Source of the DNA: Rhodospirillales bacterium
GTDB lineage: Bacteria; Pseudomonadota; Alphaproteobacteria; Rhodospirillales; WMHbin7
Length of the DNA stretch: 64,000 bases
Assembly (NCBI GenBank): GCA_016215555.1
Contig: JACRJC010000018.1
Coordinates: 62,001 to 126,000 of the forward strand
Direction: 5' to 3'
Shown: positions 8,381 to 14,103 of the stretch, in pieces
How the letters are laid out: the number at the start of each line of letters is the position of its first letter
How positions within the stretch are numbered: position 1 is the stretch's first letter
Notes under the pieces: model-generated
Databases searched by the model: none
What the model saw: the letters and a program-made list of their open reading frames with translations, nothing else
Told to the model about the DNA's origin: nothing
Position numbers and translations under genes: made by a program

Positions 8381-9378
8381 CCCGCCAGCTCGCCATGGTC
8401 ATCGACCTCAACAAATGCATCGGCTGCCAAACCTGCACCCTGGCCTGCAAGTCGCAATGGACCGACCGCAAGGGTCGTGAGTTCATGTACTGGAACCATG
8501 TCGAAACCCGCCCCGGTCAGGGCTATCCCAAGGGCTGGGAAGAGGCGGGCGGCGGCTGGGATGGCGACGTGTTGAAGCCGGGACGCCTGCCTCGTCTCCG
8601 CGAGGATTACGGCATACCGGCCTCCTTCAACTACGAACAGGCCTTGTTCCACGAGAACGCGCCGGCGCTGAAATCCGAACAGCCCATGCAATGGGGACCA
8701 AACTGGGACGAGGATCAAGGGGCGGGCGAATATCCCAACGGATACTTCTTCTATCTGCCCCGCCTGTGCAATCACTGCACGAATCCGGCCTGTCGCGCCG
8801 CCTGCCCCCGCCAAGCTATCTATAAGCGTGAAGAGGACGGTATCGTCCTGGTCGATCAGGAGCGTTGCCGGGGCTATCGTTATTGCGTTGCCGCTTGTCC
8901 CTACAAGAAGATCTATTTCAATCCTTTGGCCGGAAAGGCCGAGAAATGCATCTTCTGCTACCCGCGCGTTGAGAAGGGCGTTCCCCAGGCATGTGCCTTT
9001 CAATGCGTGGGCCGCGCCCGTCATGTCGCCTTTCGAGACGACCGCGAAGGGGCGATCTGGAAACTGGTCGAGGAGTGGAAGGTGGCGCTGCCCCTGAAGG
9101 CAGGGTTCGGCACCCAACCCAACGTCTTTTACGTTCCGCCGCTTTCGCCGCCAACTTTCGACGCCGAGGGAAAACCGACCCAAGTCCCTCGCATCCCGGA
9201 TGCCTATCTGGAGGGGCTTTTCGGGCCAGCCGTCCATGAGGTGCTGGCCAGGCTGAATGCCGAGATCGCGCGCAAGCAGGCCGGGCAGACTTCTCCGCTG
9301 CTTGACATGCTGATCGCCTTTCGCCACGGCAACATGTTCCGGCTTGATCGTTTGGGCGAAAAAGGGAATGCCGCATGA
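8377..9378 (+). CDS. Four-cluster iron-sulfur beta subunit of the type II molybdoenzyme
   Basis: A 333-residue electron-transfer subunit starting at the ATG that overlaps the alpha stop (ATGA); the longer in-frame opening inside alpha is not needed. Four cysteine groups are visible: CIGCQTCTLAC; CNHCTNPACRAACP; CRGYRYCVAACP; and CIFCYPR with CAFQC. The third group has Tyr-Arg-Tyr where a cysteine would complete a 4Fe-4S cluster, the pattern of the 3Fe-4S cluster in NarH/EbdB/DdhB. There is no export signal, as expected for a subunit carried out with alpha by its Tat signal. It passes electrons between the alpha FS0 cluster and the gamma heme. Its stop overlaps the gamma start. Confidence 0.92.
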   Translation: MTRQLAMVIDLNKCIGCQTCTLACKSQWTDRKGREFMYWNHVETRPGQGYPKGWEEAGGGWDGDVLKPGRLPRLREDYGIPASFNYEQALFHENAPALKSEQPMQWGPNWDEDQGAGEYPNGYFFYLPRLCNHCTNPACRAACPRQAIYKREEDGIVLVDQERCRGYRYCVAACPYKKIYFNPLAGKAEKCIFCYPRVEKGVPQACAFQCVGRARHVAFRDDREGAIWKLVEEWKVALPLKAGFGTQPNVFYVPPLSPPTFDAEGKPTQVPRIPDAYLEGLFGPAVHEVLARLNAEIARKQAGQTSPLLDMLIAFRHGNMFRLDRLGEKGNAA

Positions 9379-10406
9379 TCCGTCTTGCCGCTCTTCTGTC
9401 GCTTGCCCTTTGCGTAGGTGAGGCGCAGGCCGCCGACCCCCTGGAGGTCCTGCGCGGCGAGGGATATGCCTCGGCGGCAGCCGTCGTCAAGGCATTGCCC
9501 ATCGACCCCAAGGATTCCGCCTGGGAGAAAGCGGCTCCCATTTCCTTGCTCGCTTATCCGCAAAGCACAGTCAAACCCGGATTGGCCGAGGATGGCGCCG
9601 CCCCCCTGAAGATGGAGTTGCGCGTTCTGGCGAAGGGAAGAGAGCTTGCGGTGCGTCTGTCCTGGCCCGATGCGGCCATTGAATCCTGGCGCACGGACCG
9701 CACGGACAGCTTTGCCGACTCGGCCGCCCTGCAATTCGCGCTGCCTGGGAGGGAGGGAACATTGCCCTATATCGGTATGGGTGAACCGGACCGGCCTGTC
9801 GATCTCTGGCTCTGGCGCAATGGCCGTGAAACGGAAAAACTTTCAGCGCATGGTTTCGGAACGCTGGAGCGGCAACCGGGCAAGTTGCCGGACGGCGATG
9901 CCCTATGGGAAAATGGGACGTGGCAGATCGTTCTGACGGGGACGATTCCGAATAAGGCCGGGCCTTTGCTGGCGCTGTCTGCTGCCATATGGAATGGCGG
10001 CGACGCTGGCCGTGATGGTCGCAAGCGCCATACAGCCTGGCATCTCATCACCTTTCCTGGCGCCAGAACTAATTCGAAAGTCCTTTCCGGTCTGGTTAAA
10101 GAGGGGACAGCGTCAGGAAACCCTGAACGCGGAAAAAATCTGGCGGAAGAGCATGGCTGTTCCGGCTGCCATCGCCTGCCAGGCGGCGAGCCCGTTGAAA
10201 CCGGCCCCGACCTGACTCTGGCCGGAGGGCAGCATTGGCCGGGCTATTTGCGGCGTTCGGTGAAGAGGCCCTCCTCCTTCCTTGTCCCTGTAGATCGTTT
10301 TGCCGAAGAAGGAAACCTTACTTCCGGGAAATCGCTGATGCCTTCCCTGGATCTCTCCGATCAGGACGTTGAAGACCTTGTCGCCTATCTGCGCTCAATG
10401 AAATGA
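9375..10406 (+). CDS. Heme-b gamma subunit (ethylbenzene-dehydrogenase type) fused to a c-type cytochrome domain
   Basis: A 343-residue secreted protein (signal peptide to EAQA-A, residue 19). Residues 20-230 match the gamma subunit fold of EbdC/DdhC/SerC; Met135 in YIGMGEPDRPVDLW and a basic residue near RKRHTAWH are candidates for the Met/Lys heme-b ligands. Residues 248-343 are an added monoheme cytochrome c domain: CSGCH at 262-266 with GPDL after it and an axial Met in LMPSLDLSDQDV (Met322). Known gamma subunits end after the heme-b domain, so this protein appears to carry its own electron acceptor or donor for the next carrier. ATGA overlap couples it to beta. It is the last gene of the operon; 161 bases without a gene follow. 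Confidence 0.87.
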   Translation: MIRLAALLSLALCVGEAQAADPLEVLRGEGYASAAAVVKALPIDPKDSAWEKAAPISLLAYPQSTVKPGLAEDGAAPLKMELRVLAKGRELAVRLSWPDAAIESWRTDRTDSFADSAALQFALPGREGTLPYIGMGEPDRPVDLWLWRNGRETEKLSAHGFGTLERQPGKLPDGDALWENGTWQIVLTGTIPNKAGPLLALSAAIWNGGDAGRDGRKRHTAWHLITFPGARTNSKVLSGLVKEGTASGNPERGKNLAEEHGCSGCHRLPGGEPVETGPDLTLAGGQHWPGYLRRSVKRPSSFLVPVDRFAEEGNLTSGKSLMPSLDLSDQDVEDLVAYLRSMK

Positions 10407-10567
10407 CTGAGAAATGCACTCATCATCCCGCGCCTCAAGATGGACCTAACTGAAAAGGCTGCCGCTTTGTTCGTCTGATTTATCGCAAGTCGTTCTAACG
10501 CCTCCTGGCCGTTCCGAAAAGTGACTCACGGCCAATAGAGCAATGTCAGGGGTTTTTCAGCAGCCTG

Positions 10568-11281
10568 TTAATGCCCGTTGGTCTTGCCGTTGAAGCGATA
10601 GCCCAGCCCCGGCGCGGTGACGATCAGGCCCGGCTGGCCCAGCTTGCGGCGCAGCCGGCTGATCAGAACGTCGATCAGCCGTTCCGACGGCGCTTCGTCA
10701 TTGCGGCTGACGGCATCCAGAAGCTGGCTGCGCGACAGCACGCGGCCCGGAGCGTGGGCCAGGGCCGCCAGCAGATTGAATTCGGCGGGCGACAATTGGA
10801 TCTGCTCGCCTTCCTTGTCCAACAGCGAATGACCGGCCATATCCAGCGTGAAACCGTCGAAGAGGATGGTTTCGCGTCCGCGATTGAGGGCCGGAGCCGC
10901 CGGATGTTCGCCGGCGCCGGCGCGGGCCAGCAGATTGCGCACGCGCAGGCACAATTCCTGCGGATCGAAGGGTTTGACCATATAATCGTCGGCCCCGATC
11001 TCGAGCGCTGCCAAACGGTCGTGGCGTTCGGTTCTGGCCGTCAGCACGATGATGGGAATGGTCGAGCGGGCGCGAACCTGGCGGGCCAGGGTCAGGCCGT
11101 CCTCGTCGGGCAGGGTCAGATCGAGCAGAATGAGGTCGATGCGTTCCTGCGACAGCAGGCACAGCATTTCACGCCCATTCAGGGCACGCATGACCTTGAA
11201 GCCTTCCTTTTCCAGGTAGGCGGCCAGCAAGGTCTGAACGAACTCGTCGTCCTCGACGACTAGAAGGTGACCGGCGCTCAC
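10568..11281 (-). CDS. OmpR/PhoB-family response regulator
   Basis: The start chosen is the GTG at 11281 (MSAGHLLVVEDDE), six bases after GGGAG; an in-frame GTG at 11305 lacks a ribosome site. The 237-residue protein has a receiver domain with acidic pocket EDDE, phospho-acceptor Asp54 in LILLDLTLPDEDG, the conserved Thr in IIVLTAR and Lys in MVKPFDP. A winged-helix DNA-binding domain follows (LSPAEFNLLAALAHAPGRVLSRSQL, RLIDVLISRLRRKLG). No kinase gene lies beside it, so it is an orphan. The direct repeats upstream suggest autoregulation. Confidence 0.92.
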   Translation of the reverse strand: MSAGHLLVVEDDEFVQTLLAAYLEKEGFKVMRALNGREMLCLLSQERIDLILLDLTLPDEDGLTLARQVRARSTIPIIVLTARTERHDRLAALEIGADDYMVKPFDPQELCLRVRNLLARAGAGEHPAAPALNRGRETILFDGFTLDMAGHSLLDKEGEQIQLSPAEFNLLAALAHAPGRVLSRSQLLDAVSRNDEAPSERLIDVLISRLRRKLGQPGLIVTAPGLGYRFNGKTNGH

Positions 11282-11300
11282 GCAATACTCCCGTGTTGGT

Positions 11301-11336
11301 GTCACAAAATTTAACCCAATTCACATCGAATTCACA
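11301..11336 (-). promoter_or_regulatory. Direct-repeat site upstream of the orphan OmpR-type regulator
   Basis: TTCACA occurs at 11320-11325 and 11331-11336, 11 bp apart, and GTCACA at 11301-11306. Repeats spaced one helical turn apart are the usual layout of PhoB/OmpR-family binding sites, so this may be the regulator's own site. Confidence 0.45.
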
Positions 11337-11602
11337 AGACATTTATCATTAAGCAATAAGCCGCCTCTAGCCTCGTGCCACTTCGAACCGTCTTTTTGGC
11401 GCCGTGTCCTTGGGGGACGCAATTGCCTTGCGTCGAAGCCTATCAACTGGGGATTTAGTTAATCGCCTGGACTGGTTCAAAAAAACCGGTCCGGGCGGAT
11501 TTGCTTCTTCTTCTTTTTTGCTTTCGGGTCCGAGTGGAGGAGGTTAAGGTACGTCCCGTCGCCCCCCCGGGGGGGCCGCCCGTATTTATTAGCAGGTGCA
11601 AT
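11337..11602. other. Non-coding stretch with a hairpin and a 16-bp C7G7 palindrome
   Basis: No gene is supported between the OmpR-type regulator and hemerythrin. GACGCAA-TTGCC-TTGCGTC (11416-11434) is a perfect 7-bp hairpin. At 11561-11576 GCCCCCCCGGGGGGGC is a perfect 16-bp palindrome, 26 bases before the hemerythrin start. A purine-rich GGAGGAGG tract lies at 11536-11543. These might be leader-RNA structure for hemerythrin; I could not match a riboswitch class. Confidence 0.4.
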
Positions 11603-12013
11603 ATGCCGTTAATGCAATGGAACGACCGGATGAGTGTCGGCATCGAGCAGTTCGATGAGGACCACAAGAAGCTCGTCGCCATGCTCAACAATCTCTTCGA
11701 CGGCATGCAGGCCGGCAAGGCCAAGGATGTGCTGGGCCCCATTCTCGATGAATTGGTGGCCTATACCAAAACCCATTTCGCCCGCGAGGAAACGGCGATG
11801 GCCAAGCTGGGTTATCAGGAGTTCGCCAGCCACAAGCGCGAGCATGACGGCCTGACACAGCAGGTCATGGACGTGCAGACCAAGTTCCATCAGGATCTGA
11901 CCGCCTCGCTCAGCATGGAGGTGATGAACTTCCTGAAGAACTGGCTGGTCAAGCACATCCAGGGCACCGACCGCAAATACACGGCTTTCTTCCAGGCCAA
12001 CGGAATCGCCTGA
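11603..12013 (+). CDS. Bacteriohemerythrin
   Basis: A 136-residue hemerythrin starting at MPLMQWNDR behind AGGTG; an upstream in-frame extension has no family similarity. The di-iron ligands are visible in order: His in the N-terminal helix (VGIEQFDEDH), THFAREE, HKREHDG and the C-terminal KHIQGTDRKY. Single-domain bacteriohemerythrins bind O2 and serve oxygen storage, delivery or sensing, and are abundant in microaerophilic and magnetotactic alphaproteobacteria. It has its own terminator and sits alone on this strand. Confidence 0.95.
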   Translation: MPLMQWNDRMSVGIEQFDEDHKKLVAMLNNLFDGMQAGKAKDVLGPILDELVAYTKTHFAREETAMAKLGYQEFASHKREHDGLTQQVMDVQTKFHQDLTASLSMEVMNFLKNWLVKHIQGTDRKYTAFFQANGIA

Positions 12014-12036
12014 GCGCAGCGCCGCCCAAAACCGCC

Positions 12037-12063
12037 CAATGCCCGGCCTTGCGCCGGGCATTG
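12037..12063 (+). terminator. Rho-independent-type terminator after hemerythrin
   Basis: Perfect 11-bp arms (CAATGCCCGGC at 12037-12047 and its complement at 12053-12063) enclose a CTTGC loop, followed by a short T-rich tail (TTGTT). Confidence 0.75.
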
Positions 12064-12116
12064 TTGTTAGGAAGACTCACTTCAAGCGCGAAAAAACAGT
12101 GCAGGCCGGGAGGGGA

Positions 12117-12458
12117 TCAGGCCGGCTTGTTTTCCAAAAGCCCTTCGGAAATCTGAAGATTGACGGCGATCAGGCTGTCTAGGATTTCGTCGGTGACGCC
12201 GTTCGACACTTCGAAGGTTTTTTGCGTGACGAACTGGCTTAGCTGAATCAGATTGTCGCGGATGGATTGGGGCATCGGATTGTCCGGGCGCTGCATCAGC
12301 GTCTTGATGCCGACCCAAAGCTGAAGATTGCGGTCCAGAGCCGCCGTCAAGGAACTGCCGCCCTCGGCCCGGGCTTGATCAATCTGGATTGCCGCAGCGG
12401 TCAGGGCCAGCGCGTCTTCCTGGGCTCTGCCAAGCTGTTCGATATCGACCGTTGCCAT
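12117..12458 (-). CDS. FlaF-like flagellar regulator family protein
   Basis: A 113-residue, mostly helical cytoplasmic protein. The central segment (LTAALDRNLQLWVGIKTLM, then PDNPMPQSIRDNLIQLSQFV) follows the pattern of FlaF proteins of alphaproteobacteria, which help flagellin expression or secretion (leucine-alanine-rich helix, N-x-x-LW, NP-x-P, R-x-x-I-x-x-L-x-x-FV). No flagellin or flbT gene is nearby, so the assignment rests on this pattern alone and the protein may act elsewhere. A ribosome site (GGAGG) precedes the ATG. Confidence 0.65.
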   Translation of the reverse strand: MATVDIEQLGRAQEDALALTAAAIQIDQARAEGGSSLTAALDRNLQLWVGIKTLMQRPDNPMPQSIRDNLIQLSQFVTQKTFEVSNGVTDEILDSLIAVNLQISEGLLENKPA

Positions 12459-12532
12459 GCTTACCTCCTGCTGGTTGTTTTCGATGCAGGCGACGCAGCC
12501 CGTTCAGGCCGAGCTACCCGCACAATAGCGCA

Positions 12533-12781
12533 TTATGCGGACTCAGAGAAGGTTGATTTCCAGTCGTAAGAGCCGGGCGTCTGGCCCGCCTTCAGGCGCG
12601 CCTCGGCATTGAAGGGCGGCTTCGGGCCCTTGGGGAAATAGGCGCCGAGGCGCTGCCGAAAGCAGGCGACGGGGTCAATGCCTTCTTGTTCGCACAGATA
12701 AACGAACCAGCGCGTGGCCAGCGATTTTTGGGCCGCCTCGGGCGTGGTCAGAATCGCCGCGGCGCGCGCGGCCAGCGTCAT
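12533..12781 (-). CDS. Small hypothetical protein translationally coupled to a degenerate receiver protein
   Basis: An 82-residue protein starting at the ATG that overlaps the upstream stop (ATGA at 12778-12781); the longer opening in this frame only shadows the upstream gene. The sequence has a helical N-terminus (TLAARAAAILTTPEAAQKSLATRWFVYLCEQEGID) and a proline/glycine-rich tail (FPKGPKPPF). No family recognised. Coupling to the next-door pseudo-receiver suggests that the two act together. Confidence 0.7.
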   Translation of the reverse strand: MTLAARAAAILTTPEAAQKSLATRWFVYLCEQEGIDPVACFRQRLGAYFPKGPKPPFNAEARLKAGQTPGSYDWKSTFSESA

Positions 12782-13557
12782 CAGGTGATTTTCAATTTGG
12801 AGAAGGCCTCCGCCAGATCGTCGCCGAAGGTAGCACCCTTGCGGATCAGGGGCACGCCGGCGGGCAGGCCTTCCAGCGAAGGATGGCCGGCGGAAAAGCT
12901 GGTCAGGACCGCCACCGGCAGATCTTTCGTGCCGGCGATGGCGCCCAGCGCGCAAGCGAGATCGATGCCGGAAATGCCGTCCAGCACCGCCGAGGCGATG
13001 ACCATGTCGGGGCGCGTCACCACCGCCGTTTCCAGGGCCTGGAACGGCGTGCGGGCGTTGGAGACGCGATAGCCGCAGGCGGCCAATTCGCGTTCGACGA
13101 TGCGGCTCATGGCCTTTTCGGGGACCACCAGCAGAATTTCGACATTGGTGATCTTGACGTCCTTGGGATCGAAGCCGCCGGCCTTCGAACGGCCCGGCAG
13201 ATCGCGCACCAGCCTGGCCCCGGCCTCGCCGGCGAAGGACGAGGGCGCTTCGGCCACCTTGCGCAGCGCCTCCAGGAAGACGCCCATGTCGTCGATGTCG
13301 GAATCCGTGGGCTCTTTCAGGTCGGCGGCGAATTCGCCCAGGCGATGAGCGACGATGGTGATCAGGGTTTGATCGAGAGCCCGTCCGCGGGCGGCGATGG
13401 TCAGCATGTCGCGGCCCAGCCGGTCCAACCCTTCGCTGGGCTTCACGGTCTTGGAGCGGATATTGCCCAGCAGCACGTCCAGCGCCGCCACCACGTCCTG
13501 CACTTCCTCCAGGAACTCGCTTTCCAGCCCCTGCTCAATTTGATCGATATCGGCCAT
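12781..13557 (-). CDS. Degenerate phosphorelay protein: HPt-like helical region plus pseudo-receiver
   Basis: A 258-residue protein. Residues 1-115 are helical and laid out like an HPt domain, but where the phosphorylatable His would sit the sequence reads RDMLTIAARG. Residues 135-258 follow a receiver fold (VEILLVVPEKAM, PDMVIASAVLDGISG, VAVLTS, IRKGA); the strand that should carry Asp has Ser (MVIAS) while the Thr/Ser and Lys positions are retained. So both phosphotransfer residues appear lost. Such proteins usually work by binding partners rather than by phosphate transfer. The start has no strong alternatives and the stop overlaps the next gene. Confidence 0.7.
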   Translation of the reverse strand: MADIDQIEQGLESEFLEEVQDVVAALDVLLGNIRSKTVKPSEGLDRLGRDMLTIAARGRALDQTLITIVAHRLGEFAADLKEPTDSDIDDMGVFLEALRKVAEAPSSFAGEAGARLVRDLPGRSKAGGFDPKDVKITNVEILLVVPEKAMSRIVERELAACGYRVSNARTPFQALETAVVTRPDMVIASAVLDGISGIDLACALGAIAGTKDLPVAVLTSFSAGHPSLEGLPAGVPLIRKGATFGDDLAEAFSKLKIT

Positions 13558-13638
13558 GTCGTCCCCCGGTTGATGCCGGGGACATTCTAGGAAGTTGGCG
13601 GAAGCAGGGCAAGCGATGGGGCTATCATTTCCGGGGGA

Positions 13639-14103
13639 TTATAACTTGCCCAGGGCGGCCAGAACTTCCGCGGCATGGCCGTCCACCTTCACCTTGCGCC
13701 AGATGCGCCGGACCACCCCCTTGGCGTCGATCAGGAAGGTCGAACGTTCGATGCCCAGGCTGGTCTTGCCGTACAGGGTCTTTTCCTTCCACACGCCGTA
13801 GGCCTGGCACAAAGTGGCCTCGCTATCGACGATGAGGGGGAAGTCCAGGCCGTATTTGGCCTTGAACTTCTTGTGGCGCTCGGCCGAATCGCGCGAAACG
13901 CCGATGATCTTGGCGCCCGATTGCGAAAAGTCCGGCATAGTGTCCTGGAAGGCGCAGGCCTCTTTGGCGCAGCCCGGCGTGTCGTCCTTGGGATAGAAAT
14001 ACAAAATGACCGGCTGGCCCTGGAAAGGCTTGAGCGACAGCATGCCGCCCTGGTCGTCGGGGAGCAGAAAATCGGGGGCGGGAAGGCCGGTTTCTACGGT
14101 CAT
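13639..14103 (-). CDS. bcp: Bcp-type thioredoxin-dependent peroxiredoxin
   Basis: A 154-residue thiol peroxidase of the PrxQ/Bcp subfamily. The peroxidatic cysteine is in YPKDDTPGCAKEAC; the second cysteine five residues on (EAC) is the usual resolving residue of this subfamily. It reduces hydroperoxides at the cost of thioredoxin. The ATG overlaps the glnE stop by four bases, so it is made from the glnE transcript. Confidence 0.96.
   Translation of the reverse strand: MTVETGLPAPDFLLPDDQGGMLSLKPFQGQPVILYFYPKDDTPGCAKEACAFQDTMPDFSQSGAKIIGVSRDSAERHKKFKAKYGLDFPLIVDSEATLCQAYGVWKEKTLYGKTSLGIERSTFLIDAKGVVRRIWRKVKVDGHAAEVLAALGKL

Noticed and set aside
5627-9378. Respiratory nitrate reductase (narGH)
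   Set aside because: Alpha is only 917 residues with a Tat signal, and the third subunit is a soluble heme-b/c protein rather than the membrane NarI; NarJ is absent.
11401-11460. c-di-GMP (GEMM) riboswitch
   Set aside because: Only GGGACGCAA-like text matches; the paired tetraloop-receptor elements are absent and the local hairpin explains it.
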